From Fimbriimonadia bacterium (GTDB lineage: Bacteria > Armatimonadota > Fimbriimonadia > Fimbriimonadales > GBS-DC): 64,000 nt of DNA. The stretch lies in assembly GCA_026129765.1 (NCBI GenBank), contig JAHCHP010000012.1:1-64000 (forward strand), in the 5' to 3' direction. Each line of letters starts with the position of its first letter. Position 1 is the stretch's first letter. The notes under the pieces are model-generated. The model ran no database searches and had not been told where the DNA came from. It worked only from the letters and a program-made list of their open reading frames with translations. A program made the position numbers and the translations under genes. Below, one piece after another: positions 35,788 through 44,568 of the stretch.

Positions 35788-37950
35788 TCAAAACAGAGTC
35801 ATTTGGTCGGGATCATGGAGATGCGGATTGGGGAAAAGCGCGTCAAAGTCGTTGAATAAATCCTCCAGTCGGCAGACGAATTTATACAACTTATCCGCAT
35901 AATGGTCGCGGTCTTCGTCGTTCTGATACGCTTCCAACAGCCCTAAACGCCCGTCGCGCTTTTGATACACATTGATGTAATCGCCGACTTTGAACTCTTT
36001 TGCCAAATCGTAAAGGCGGTGTCCCGGGCGGACGCTTTTTTCGGTGACGCGCTCCCGCCTGCAAAGCTGCGCAATGGGAACACTGCCCTCGCGAATGGCT
36101 TTCCAAAGGCGGTGATACTCGTCTGAGACGGCTTGGGCATCGCCTTTTAGCAGCCAATCGACCGCCATAGAGAGAAATTTTCTTCCGAAGGGTTCATCGG
36201 CGCGGGATCGGAGTGACGCGCCCTTAAACACCTTCTTTCCGTCATAGCCCAGCAGCACATAATTTTTGATTTTGAGCGAGAGGATGGCTTGGTATCTGCC
36301 ATCGAATGCCAACCGAATACCTTCGGGCAGTTCTTCGCCTGCTTGCTGCACAAAAGCCTCTTCTTGCTCTTCGCCTTCTATGTCGGGAGGAGGTTGAAAG
36401 AAAACGCCGTCGGTGTCGATTTCGATAACCGATCCGCCCAACGCCTCCACTTTATCGGCAATTTTTTGAACGATGTCGCGCCCATACTCGGTAACTTTTT
36501 GCGCAGCCTCATAGTCGTTGAAATTGAAAGGCGCGCCCAGATAGCCGTAGAACGAGTTGATCAAAATTTTGAAGGAGCCTTGCAGCCCATCCCAGTACGC
36601 CGCTTCCAGACCGGAGGCTTGTTTCACGCGCGCTTTCGCGTCCAGACGCCGCTGGGTCAATTCGCGCAGCGCGGGCAGAAAAACATTGAGATGGTCGGTG
36701 GCAGGTTTCAGGTGGAAGGTGAGCATCAGGCTGGGGTACAGGCTTTCGACGTCGGCTTTGACCACCCGCTCGATCAACCCCACCCGGCGCACTTCGGTAT
36801 AACCGCCCGCGTACTCTTGCGAGGGCTGCTGTTTGGGGATCGCCTTCCCTGCCTGAAGATAGGCGCGAATGAAGAAGAGATTGACCTTTTCTCCGGTTCC
36901 GGTGGTGGCTAAGTTCTGCAGGCTGTCAGGGATAAGTTGGGTCTGATAAAATTCGGTGGGCAGCGTGATTTCCGCTAACCGTCGGGTTTCCTCCACATCT
37001 TGCAGCGCATAGGTTCGAACGCGCTCCGGGTCTTGAGTAATCAGGTCGCTGATCCGTTCCCGTTCCAGATAAACGCGGTCCGGCGGCGCGATTCCAAGCG
37101 ATTGCGCCGATTCTTTTAATCCATAACTTTCCAGTTCGCCGCGCGCCACATCATAACGCTGAACCGCCAGATAGGTATCCAGCAGATGGCGTCCATGAAT
37201 CGAGGCGGGCGTGAAGGGGCGGCTGTTTGCGCCGATGGGACAGTTGCGGGGCGAGCCGAACGTCATTTCGGAGCCATCGCGTCCCAGATTGAGCGGAACG
37301 CGATGGCGCTGCGCGCGCGCCGCCAAATAGCGCAAGTCAAACTCATAGAGATTATGCCCCTCGATGACGTCCGGGTCTAATTCTCGGACACGCTCCACGA
37401 ACGCTTTCAACAGTTCCGGCTCTTCGCCGGTCAGCGCGTCGCTGTAGCCGCGATTGTCGGACATTGCGATCATGAGGACCGCGTTCTGTTCGGGATGCGG
37501 GTCTAAATTGACTGTTTCTATGTCGACTTGCAAGCGGTGGATGTCGTTGAAGGTCATGCCCCGGAACAAGGCGCGCCCAGTTTCTATCAGGTATTGGCGC
37601 GCGGGGGAGCGATAGGCGATGAGGTCGGCATGCTGGTCTCGCAGGAGTCTCCGGCTGATGTCCCATGCCTGCCAGTTTTGGAAGCGCGCTTTCCAACGAT
37701 AGAACCGCCCCTCTCCGGGAGCCTCCAGTCGTTCCCAGCGCGCTTCCAAGTGATCCATCTTTTCATCTACAAGCAGCCAGGGTTCAAAAGAGGCTCTTTC
37801 CGATTGAACCTTGCCTTGCGCGTCGCGCCAATAGAGGATGACGCCTTCCTCCTGCGGCTCAACCGCCAACAGCCGCTCTGCCGGGTCGGAACCGAACAAG
37901 GCGACCGCCGGCGTTGGCGCGTGTTCTTCTACATCAAAAAGACTGCTCAT
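35788..37950 (-). CDS. Family B DNA polymerase (Pol II-like) with C-terminal clamp-binding motif
   Basis: The 720-residue protein has the 3'-5' exonuclease motifs DIE (Asp143/Glu145), GHNLYEFD (Asn199/Asp204) and YALQD (Tyr313/Asp317), then PolA DVESLYPS (Asp399), PolB KILINSFYG (Lys460, Asn464) and PolC DTD at 511-513. All catalytic residues are present. It is about 60 residues shorter than E. coli Pol II (783), and the extreme C-terminus QMTLF (716-720) is a beta-clamp-binding motif as in Pol II. The role is probably translesion or repair synthesis. Upstream there is no Shine-Dalgarno. The DUF4143 gene follows 65 nt downstream. Confidence 0.9.
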   Translation of the reverse strand: MSSLFDVEEHAPTPAVALFGSDPAERLLAVEPQEEGVILYWRDAQGKVQSERASFEPWLLVDEKMDHLEARWERLEAPGEGRFYRWKARFQNWQAWDISRRLLRDQHADLIAYRSPARQYLIETGRALFRGMTFNDIHRLQVDIETVNLDPHPEQNAVLMIAMSDNRGYSDALTGEEPELLKAFVERVRELDPDVIEGHNLYEFDLRYLAARAQRHRVPLNLGRDGSEMTFGSPRNCPIGANSRPFTPASIHGRHLLDTYLAVQRYDVARGELESYGLKESAQSLGIAPPDRVYLERERISDLITQDPERVRTYALQDVEETRRLAEITLPTEFYQTQLIPDSLQNLATTGTGEKVNLFFIRAYLQAGKAIPKQQPSQEYAGGYTEVRRVGLIERVVKADVESLYPSLMLTFHLKPATDHLNVFLPALRELTQRRLDAKARVKQASGLEAAYWDGLQGSFKILINSFYGYLGAPFNFNDYEAAQKVTEYGRDIVQKIADKVEALGGSVIEIDTDGVFFQPPPDIEGEEQEEAFVQQAGEELPEGIRLAFDGRYQAILSLKIKNYVLLGYDGKKVFKGASLRSRADEPFGRKFLSMAVDWLLKGDAQAVSDEYHRLWKAIREGSVPIAQLCRRERVTEKSVRPGHRLYDLAKEFKVGDYINVYQKRDGRLGLLEAYQNDEDRDHYADKLYKFVCRLEDLFNDFDALFPNPHLHDPDQMTLF

Positions 37951-37982
37951 AGAGTGTGCATAGACAAGTAATGATTGCCTGC

Positions 37983-38711
37983 TTATTCCTTCGGCATGAC
38001 GAACTTCGAGTCGGGGATGGCGACATTCGTTTTAATCTCTTTGATCGTCATCTGAATTTCAACGCCCGCCGCGCTCTGTTTCATGGCGAATGGCATTTTG
38101 ACCCCGCTCACGGTTCGGTAATTGCTTAAGATCGTTTCGGTGGGAACCGTTCCCATGGGTCCTTCAATCACCATCTCATACTTCACCAGTAGAAAGGTTT
38201 TGGCGTCATAGTATTGGGTGACGGGCTTGCCGGAAGCAGGCGTGAAGCGGATGGCATAAGCCTGCTGATTGCCGACTTTACGCAGTCCCAACATTTCCGC
38301 CTTTTTGTAGAGCGTTTTCCATTTCAAAAAACTATTGAAAGAGGCTTCGCGTTTAAGCATCTCCAACTCCGGTCCTTCCATTTTGCGCGCGCCGCCGGTC
38401 ATTGGGCTGAGTTCCCAACCGGTTTTCCCGTCGAACCCTTGCGTAAAGGAACCCATTTGTCCAAAGGTTTGGGTGACGACGAACTTGTTGGGTGTTTTAT
38501 GATGAATCTCGAAATTACCCGTGATCCCTTGAGAAGGAACACGCACATCTCCTTTGGTCACGGTGCTGGTGAGTTTGTTGAAAGCGGCGCGCCCGCCCAT
38601 CGCGGCGATAGCCTTTTCCATCACTTGATCAACAGTCATTTTCGGTTGCGCGAAGACGGGCATAAAGAGCGCGCTCAGTAACAGCAGGGACAACGATAGT
38701 TTCTTATTCAT
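37983..38711 (-). CDS. Secreted LolA/outer-membrane lipoprotein-sorting-like protein
   Basis: The 242-residue product has a signal peptide (residues 1-21, ending VFAQP). The rest has the beta-barrel-half pattern of the LolA/LolB or zinc-dependent 'outer membrane lipoprotein-sorting' fold: DQVMEKAIAAMGG, ITGNFEIHHKTPNKF, FDGKTGWELSP, YYDAKTFLLVKYE and VSGVKMPFAM. The family often occurs as a single-copy protein in Acidobacteria and related phyla. It sits 31 nt upstream of an S41 protease (reading minus), with AGGAGG 6 nt before the ATG. The ligand is unknown. Confidence 0.7.
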   Translation of the reverse strand: MNKKLSLSLLLLSALFMPVFAQPKMTVDQVMEKAIAAMGGRAAFNKLTSTVTKGDVRVPSQGITGNFEIHHKTPNKFVVTQTFGQMGSFTQGFDGKTGWELSPMTGGARKMEGPELEMLKREASFNSFLKWKTLYKKAEMLGLRKVGNQQAYAIRFTPASGKPVTQYYDAKTFLLVKYEMVIEGPMGTVPTETILSNYRTVSGVKMPFAMKQSAAGVEIQMTIKEIKTNVAIPDSKFVMPKE

Positions 38712-38742
38712 GTGTTTTTCCTCCTAATCATAGATAACCTGT

Positions 38743-40053
38743 TTACTCAGCCGTTTTCGGCTCCCCGATCTGTTCCATAATATGCTGCGATGCGCGCGCG
38801 AGAAATGGGTCCTCTTCGCTCAGCAACAGCTCGCGGTTCAGCTCGATGGGGATGTTCGGTTTCACGCCGCGCCCCTCCAACAACACGCCTTTCGGGGTGC
38901 GGAAATCGGCGAAGACATATTGCAGGCGCGCCCCGCCCGGCAGCGATTCTACTTGAGAGGGCAGCACCATGCCCGGCGTCTGCCGCCCGATAATCGTCGC
39001 GCGCTTCATTTCCTGCAAGCTGCCCGCCATGATTTCAGAGGTGCTGATAGACATTTCATCCACTAAAATCACCAGCGGACCCAAATAGGGTTTCTTATCG
39101 GGGAAGACCGCCAACCGCAAATTGCCCTGCCGCAGTCTCATTGTGCCGAGCGAGGTGTTCTTCTCATAAAATAGTCCTGCCAGCGAAGATGCCATCATCC
39201 CAATGCCGCCCACATTGCCCCGCAGGTCGATAATGATTCCGGGAGCGTCCTGGAACTCTCGAATCGCGCCGCGAACCGGTTCTAGTTGGGACATCAGCCA
39301 AGGCTGGAACCGCACATAGCCGATACCATTGGGCAGTCTTCGCGCTTCAAATTCGGTGATCATGGGGGGCAGGTTCCCGAATTGCTCTTTCTTGCCTTGA
39401 ATCTTTTGACGCTCAAACTCGAAGGTTTCGGGTTCGTTATCCGCGTTCAATCCTTCGATTTTGACCTTGCTGCCCACCGATCCGGACAGCATGCTAATTG
39501 CCCAAATCGCGGCTTGCAGACGCTCAGAGATGGGGTCTAATTTTCGTTTTTTCAACCGCTGCAAGTAAGCGTCAAAGGGTTTCCCATCGATATGGGTGAT
39601 CACATAGCCGGGATAGACACCCGCCGCTTCAGCAGCAGAACCGGTTGTGACTTTCACGACCAACAGTTGACCCTTGCCTAACTGCGCAATGATTCCCGTC
39701 TCGCCATTCCCCACGGCTCGACTCGGCGTGTCGTCTTCTTCATAAAGTTGCGGGGGGATGATCTCCAGATGCGACTGCTTCAATTCGCCCAGCATTTGGT
39801 TGAGAAGGGCATAGAATTCGTTGTCATTTTTGACTCGCTTGACGCGAGGTTCATACTTTTTACGAACGGCGGTCCAGTCAACGCCGTTCATTTTGGGGTC
39901 AAAATGTTTGTCGCGAACTTTCGTCCAGACTAGGTTGAAAACTTCGAGACGCTGCTTTGAGGTTAAATTTGCTGCATGGGCTGTCAATAGTCCGGCAATC
40001 AGGAGGACAGCCAATCCAAGCGTCCAAAGGGACGCGCTTCTTCTTTTTATCAT
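38743..40053 (-). CDS. S41 family C-terminal processing peptidase-like protein
   Basis: The 436-residue product has a signal peptide (residues 1-27), then a region similar to the tricorn core C1 domain, a PDZ-like segment (GTGSAAEAAGVYPGYVITHIDG-like spacing), and the S41 catalytic core: the Ser in EMSISTSEIMAG and the conserved LRGNVGG strand. The Lys would come from about 30 residues later. It should process C-termini outside the cytoplasm. The ATG at 40053 follows GAGGTG; the frame upstream is ambiguous by 5 residues. Directly upstream of the LolA-like gene in transcription order, it may be cotranscribed. Confidence 0.85.
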   Translation of the reverse strand: MIKRRSASLWTLGLAVLLIAGLLTAHAANLTSKQRLEVFNLVWTKVRDKHFDPKMNGVDWTAVRKKYEPRVKRVKNDNEFYALLNQMLGELKQSHLEIIPPQLYEEDDTPSRAVGNGETGIIAQLGKGQLLVVKVTTGSAAEAAGVYPGYVITHIDGKPFDAYLQRLKKRKLDPISERLQAAIWAISMLSGSVGSKVKIEGLNADNEPETFEFERQKIQGKKEQFGNLPPMITEFEARRLPNGIGYVRFQPWLMSQLEPVRGAIREFQDAPGIIIDLRGNVGGIGMMASSLAGLFYEKNTSLGTMRLRQGNLRLAVFPDKKPYLGPLVILVDEMSISTSEIMAGSLQEMKRATIIGRQTPGMVLPSQVESLPGGARLQYVFADFRTPKGVLLEGRGVKPNIPIELNRELLLSEEDPFLARASQHIMEQIGEPKTAE

Positions 40054-40169
40054 AAGCACCTCTTCCAATTTTACCCTATCGGGGCATGCTACGAATAGAT
40101 AGACATTTTTTCACTTACGGGTACAATATACGGTAGTTTGGCAATTTTAGTTCATTTTGGGAGAAATTT

Positions 40170-42431
40170 ATGGCAAAGCGGGCATCCAGTTCGGATGTAA
40201 AACGCAAGCGCGCGACCACGAAAAAGGCGCCAGAGCCGCCAAAGGAGCGTTCGCAGCGTTTTTATGATACCGTTTCGATTGTGTTGGTGGCAGCAGGATT
40301 GGTGATACTGATCAGCCTGATGGGCACCGACAGCGGTATGATGGGCAATCCCTTGCGCGATACGATGCGCTTGTTGTTCGGGAATGGCGCGTTTCTGATG
40401 CCTATTGTGCTTTGGTTGTCTGCGGGCGCGCTGATGTTTGGCTATGGCAAGTTGTCGCTGCCAGAGATTATCGGGGGCGGCGCGCTGCTGTTTCTGGTGG
40501 TGTTGGGCTGGTTGGCAAAACCGGATAAAGCGGGCGATTGGTTTGTTCCCACGACCCTGAAAGAGACAGGCGGCTATTTGGGCGCGGTAACGGGGTATAT
40601 GCTGCATATCTGCTTCGGCAACGGGCGAACGATTGTGCTGGGCGCGCTGGGGGGTATAAGCCTGCTGTTGATGTTCAATGTGCCACTGATCAGCGTTTTG
40701 CGAGGTGTCTGGAAACTGCTTTGGACGGGTTGGCAAGGAACCACAACCGCCACGAAAGCGGTTGCAGCCGCGACGACTGGCACGGTGGAAAAAGCGGCGG
40801 TGGCAGTCAAGCGCAAACCGGATCGCGATAAACCCCGCCTGACCAATGTACCCATCGCGAACCGTCCTCCGGTGGAAACCGCAGAGGGAATGTCAGACGA
40901 AACTTCTGCCTCTACGAACGGCGAGAAACCCAAATCCCAGCCGCTGATCAAAGGCTTGGGCGGTTCCAAATTGTCGGGCGCGTCGCAACCTGTTGCGCCC
41001 AGCGGAACCTACATGCTGCCCCCGCTTTCCCTGTTGAAGGAGCCGTCCGCGCCCCCGAAACGTTCGCAGTCTGAATTGAAAGAAAAAATTGAGGTGCTGG
41101 AGCGCACACTGGAAGAGTTTGGCATTGGCGCGAACGTGGTGGAGATCGCGCACGGTCCCACCGTCACGCGGTATGAGATTCAGCTGGACCCCGGAATCAA
41201 GGTGAGTAAAGTCGTGAATCTGGCAGATAACCTCGCGATGGCGCTGGCAGCGATTGCGGTGCGCGTGGAAGCGCCGATTCCCGGCAAAAGCGCAATCGGT
41301 GTGGAAGTGCCGAATGACCGCCCTCAGATTGTGACCCTGCGGGAAGTGATGGACTCGGAAGATTATTGGAACAGTTCCAGCCTTCTGACGATTGCGCTGG
41401 GCAAGGATGTGGCAGGCGAACGCAAATATGCCGACCTAACGAAGATGCCGCATCTGTTGATTGGCGGCGCGACCAATTCGGGCAAGAGCGTCTGTTTGCT
41501 GGGGCTCATCTCCTGCCTGCTGTTCAGGGCGACCCCCAAACAGGTGCGGTTTGTGATGATCGACCCCAAGCGGGTCGAGTTGACGCTGTTCGATAAAATT
41601 CCTCACTTAATGTGTCCGGTGGTGCGCGACGCGAAACAGGCGGCAGGCGCGCTCAGGGCGGTGGGCAAAGAGATGGACCGCCGGTACGACATGTTCGCGG
41701 AGGCGGGCGCGCGCAACATCCAAGGCTATAATGAAAAAGTGAAGGAAGCGGACCAGCTGCCTTATGTTGTGGTGGTGATCGATGAGTTGGCGGACTTGAT
41801 GATGCAAGCCGCGGCTGAAATCGAAAACCTGATTTGCCGGTTGGCGCAGTTGGCGCGCGCGACCGGGATTCATTTAGTCGTGGCCACTCAGCGACCGTCG
41901 GTCGATGTTATTACCGGCACAATCAAAGCGAACATTGCCAGCCGTATCGCGTTTGCGGTTTCCAGCCAGGTGGACAGTCGCACGATCTTGGATATGAACG
42001 GCGCGGAACGGTTGCTGGGGCGGGGCGATATGCTCTTTATGCCGATTGATGCCGCCAAGCCGGTGCGCGTGCAAAGCTGTTATGTGTCCGAAGATGAAAT
42101 TGAGGCATTGACCGATTTCTGGAAAGCGCAGGAATCACCGGTCTACCTGTTACAACCAACTGACTTTGAAGCGGGGGGCGGTAGCGGCGGCTTTGACGAT
42201 GATGAGCCAGAAGATGAACTCTATTCGTCGGCAGTGCGTCTCATTGTTTCGCATGGGCAGGCGTCCACCTCCATGCTGCAAAGACGTTTCAAGATCGGAT
42301 ATGGACGCGCGGCGCGCCTGCTGGATTTGATGGAGCGCAGGGGAATTGTGGGACCGCTGGACGGCGCGAAGCCCCGGCAGGTGTTGGTGACCCGCGACGA
42401 AGTGGAACAGATGATTGGTGGGGATTATTAA
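40170..42431 (+). CDS. ftsK: DNA translocase FtsK/SpoIIIE
   Basis: The 753-residue product has about four transmembrane helices in the first 200 residues, a hydrophilic Lys/Pro-rich linker (about 200-300), and then the motor: Walker A GGATNSGKSV near residue 430, Walker B VVVIDELADLM, and ATQRPSVDVITGTIK. The C-terminal winged helix (gamma domain, about residues 690-753) recognises KOPS-type sequences to orient pumping of chromosome ends at the division septum. It is shorter than E. coli FtsK, close to SpoIIIE size. GGGAGAA precedes the ATG. A TACAAT box lies near 40127. Confidence 0.95.
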   Translation: MAKRASSSDVKRKRATTKKAPEPPKERSQRFYDTVSIVLVAAGLVILISLMGTDSGMMGNPLRDTMRLLFGNGAFLMPIVLWLSAGALMFGYGKLSLPEIIGGGALLFLVVLGWLAKPDKAGDWFVPTTLKETGGYLGAVTGYMLHICFGNGRTIVLGALGGISLLLMFNVPLISVLRGVWKLLWTGWQGTTTATKAVAAATTGTVEKAAVAVKRKPDRDKPRLTNVPIANRPPVETAEGMSDETSASTNGEKPKSQPLIKGLGGSKLSGASQPVAPSGTYMLPPLSLLKEPSAPPKRSQSELKEKIEVLERTLEEFGIGANVVEIAHGPTVTRYEIQLDPGIKVSKVVNLADNLAMALAAIAVRVEAPIPGKSAIGVEVPNDRPQIVTLREVMDSEDYWNSSSLLTIALGKDVAGERKYADLTKMPHLLIGGATNSGKSVCLLGLISCLLFRATPKQVRFVMIDPKRVELTLFDKIPHLMCPVVRDAKQAAGALRAVGKEMDRRYDMFAEAGARNIQGYNEKVKEADQLPYVVVVIDELADLMMQAAAEIENLICRLAQLARATGIHLVVATQRPSVDVITGTIKANIASRIAFAVSSQVDSRTILDMNGAERLLGRGDMLFMPIDAAKPVRVQSCYVSEDEIEALTDFWKAQESPVYLLQPTDFEAGGGSGGFDDDEPEDELYSSAVRLIVSHGQASTSMLQRRFKIGYGRAARLLDLMERRGIVGPLDGAKPRQVLVTRDEVEQMIGGDY

Positions 42432-42659
42432 TATAGTTTGGACTTGTTCGCGAATGATGGACGTCAAAGAGGTCGTAGGAGTAGACCTGTGTGTCTACCC
42501 AAAATGGAAAAACAGATGCCTCGGCTGCGCGCGAGCACAGAAAACAGAACCGAAACTTAATCGCGGATTGTGGGGTATACTCAATATCGATAGATGAACA
42601 AGGTCTTAAATCGGCACAGACTGCCGGAAAAGACCCTATAATGGAGGACAATAAAATCA
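42432..42659. other. Intergenic region: dispersed-repeat fragment and thioredoxin promoter
   Basis: A 228-nt gap. GTAGAC (42481-42486) and GTCTAC (42493-42498) form a small hairpin, and 42513-42534 carries a piece of repeat module A (GATGCCTCGGCTGCGCGCGA). A TATAAT at 42636-42641 lies next to GGAGGAC (42642-42648), so the Shine-Dalgarno is upstream of the expected start of transcription for trxA. No ORF is supported. Confidence 0.5.
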
Positions 42660-42983
42660 ATGGCAAATGCAACCGCCGTAAGTAAAGATCAATGGACAAC
42701 GGAAGTCTTAGGTTCCAGCGTGCCGGTACTGGTAGACTTCTGGGCTGTGTGGTGCGGACCGTGTAAGGTCATTGCGCCGTTCGTGGACCAAATCGCCGCG
42801 GAGAACGCGGGTAAATTAGAGGTTCGCAAAGTGGATGTCGACAGCGAGCAAGAACTGGCGATGCAGTACGGCATTATGAGTATTCCGACCTTACTGCTGT
42901 TCAAGGGTGGGCAGGTGGTGGAGCAGATCGTGGGCGCGATTCCCAAAAGCGCGATCGAAGAGAAGGTCAAGCGTCACCTGTAA
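42660..42983 (+). CDS. trxA: Thioredoxin
   Basis: The 107-residue protein has the active site WCGPCK with Cys32 and Cys35, the cis-Pro in IPTLLLF, and the family-typical length. It keeps cytoplasmic proteins reduced with NADPH via thioredoxin reductase, which is not in the window. A terminator-like hairpin follows at 43023-43048. Confidence 0.95.
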   Translation: MANATAVSKDQWTTEVLGSSVPVLVDFWAVWCGPCKVIAPFVDQIAAENAGKLEVRKVDVDSEQELAMQYGIMSIPTLLLFKGGQVVEQIVGAIPKSAIEEKVKRHL

Positions 42984-43022
42984 AAACGTGAACCGCTCAA
43001 CTCTGATTGAAGAAAACCCAAC

Positions 43023-43048
43023 GAGGCGCGCCGAAAGCGGCGCGCCTC
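43023..43048. terminator. Bidirectional hairpin between trxA and the zinc-ribbon gene
   Basis: GAGGCGCGCC pairs with GGCGCGCCTC (10 bp, loop GAAAGC), followed on the plus strand by ACTTATTTTCT. Confidence 0.65.
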
Positions 43049-43066
43049 ACTTATTTTCTATCCATC

Positions 43067-43411
43067 TCACCGGTTCTTGTCCGGCTGAACACACGCCTGC
43101 AGCTGCTCCACCGACCAGACATCCTCCAACAGCTGCCGCGCCTGCCAATGCTCCTCTTTCGTAATCTCGCCCAGCCGTTGGAACTGCTCGCGCTCGGTTC
43201 GCGAAATCTCGGTGTAGGGCATTGAGGACAACACAAACCGATCCCATTCTTGTTGGCGGATCAGTCGTTCACGCGCATGCCCACAGCGTGGACACTCGAA
43301 CCGCACATATACACGGTTCTGCCCCATGGAGTGCTGGAGATAGCGGATTTCCAGCAGTTGCGAGGCTTGAATTTTCTGACCACAAACACACCGGATCGGA
43401 TGAGGATTCAT
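43067..43411 (-). CDS. Zinc-ribbon-like hypothetical protein coupled to dgt
   Basis: The 114-residue protein has cysteine pairs CVCGQK near residue 8 and CPRC near residue 42, spaced like a zinc ribbon. The rest is helical (YTEISRTEREQFQRLGEITKEEHWQ). Its ATG overlaps the stop of dgt by 4 nt (ATGA), so the two are coupled. It is not recognised as a named family; a nucleic acid-related role is only a guess. Confidence 0.55.
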   Translation of the reverse strand: MNPHPIRCVCGQKIQASQLLEIRYLQHSMGQNRVYVRFECPRCGHARERLIRQQEWDRFVLSSMPYTEISRTEREQFQRLGEITKEEHWQARQLLEDVWSVEQLQACVQPDKNR

Positions 43412-44463
43412 AGCGTCACCGCCCCCCAATTGCGTGGTAAAAAGAGCGTGGTGAAGCGCTGCATCGCGAAACGGTCGGTCATGCCAGCGATATAGTCGCA
43501 GACCGCTTGCGCGCGCGATTCTAACGAGTCATCGACCGGCATAAAGTTTTCTGGAAGTTCGCTGGTATGCGAATAGTAGTAGTCGAATAGCCGTCCGATA
43601 ACCGCGCTCATCTTCTCCCGCTCGCCCTGTACCCGCGGGTGATAATAGACATTTTCGAACATGAACTCCTTCAACTCATTCATGGCTTGCAGCATTGGAC
43701 TGCTCATTTTCACTTCAGGTTTCCCGTCGCTCTCTTGAATCACATCCATCACCATCGTTCCGATTCGCTTGCTATGGGTCTCGCCCAAATAATCAACCAA
43801 ATGCTTTGGCAACTGGTTCAAGGTCAGAAGTCCCGCTCGGAACGCATCGTCCATATCGTGGTTCAGGTACGCGATCCGATCCGCCAACCGCGCGACCGCC
43901 GCTTCCAGTGTGCTGACGCGCTGGTCTTCCTCCCGCGTTAAATCTTTGCGCCCTTTAGAATGTCCCGCGATGCCCTCGCAAGTTTCCAGCGTCAAATTCA
44001 AGCCCTGCCCCTCGCGTTCCAACTGGGTCACAACGCGCAGGCTCTGCTCGTAATGACGAAATCCCATGCCTGGCGCAGCGCGCCTCATGGACTCTTCCAG
44101 CGCGTCTTCGCCCGTGTGTCCAAAAGGCGGATGCCCTATATCATGGGCAAGCGCGATGGCTTCAGTCAAGTCTTCGTTCAGTCTTAAAGCGCGACTCAAC
44201 ACCCGCGCTACTTGGGTCACTTCTAAGGTATGGGTCAACCGGGTGCGATAATGATCCTCTTCGGGGTCCAAGAACACTTGTGTTTTGTGCTTCAGACGCC
44301 GGAACGCTTTGCAGTGCAACACGCGGTCTCGGTCGCGTTGGAAGGCGGTTCGCGCAGGGTCTGGCAGTTCTGGCGTAGCGCGCCCACGCGATTCCGCGCT
44401 GCGCGCTGCGTAAGGCGCCAGCGTCTGAAACTCCAATTGCTCCAGCCGCTCTCGTATGGTCAT
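43408..44463 (-). CDS. dgt: Deoxyguanosinetriphosphate triphosphohydrolase-like protein
   Basis: The 351-residue protein is an HD-domain dNTPase that hydrolyses dGTP or other dNTPs to the nucleoside and triphosphate. The HD motif residues are seen: RLTHTLEVTQVAR, ALAHDIGHPPFGHTGEDAL (His-Asp) and the later YLNHDMDDAF. RRLKHKTQV near residue 55 is also typical. It is of the shorter type-2 (dGTPase-like) length. The zinc-ribbon gene is coupled downstream. The ATG lacks a close Shine-Dalgarno; GGGAG is about 20 nt upstream. Confidence 0.9.
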   Translation of the reverse strand: MTIRERLEQLEFQTLAPYAARSAESRGRATPELPDPARTAFQRDRDRVLHCKAFRRLKHKTQVFLDPEEDHYRTRLTHTLEVTQVARVLSRALRLNEDLTEAIALAHDIGHPPFGHTGEDALEESMRRAAPGMGFRHYEQSLRVVTQLEREGQGLNLTLETCEGIAGHSKGRKDLTREEDQRVSTLEAAVARLADRIAYLNHDMDDAFRAGLLTLNQLPKHLVDYLGETHSKRIGTMVMDVIQESDGKPEVKMSSPMLQAMNELKEFMFENVYYHPRVQGEREKMSAVIGRLFDYYYSHTSELPENFMPVDDSLESRAQAVCDYIAGMTDRFAMQRFTTLFLPRNWGAVTL

Positions 44464-44568
44464 GGTATTGAACTGGATAAAACTCCCTTAAGAAATGAAT
44501 ATGTTGATTGTACCTGATGACAGGTTAAGAACAGGATAACCTTTCCCGAAGTCGAACCCTGCATAAGT

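Noticed and set aside
35722-35791. 23-residue extension of the DUF4143 ATPase
   Set aside because: It would translate the tandem repeats and overlap the polymerase stop region; a -10 box lies inside it.
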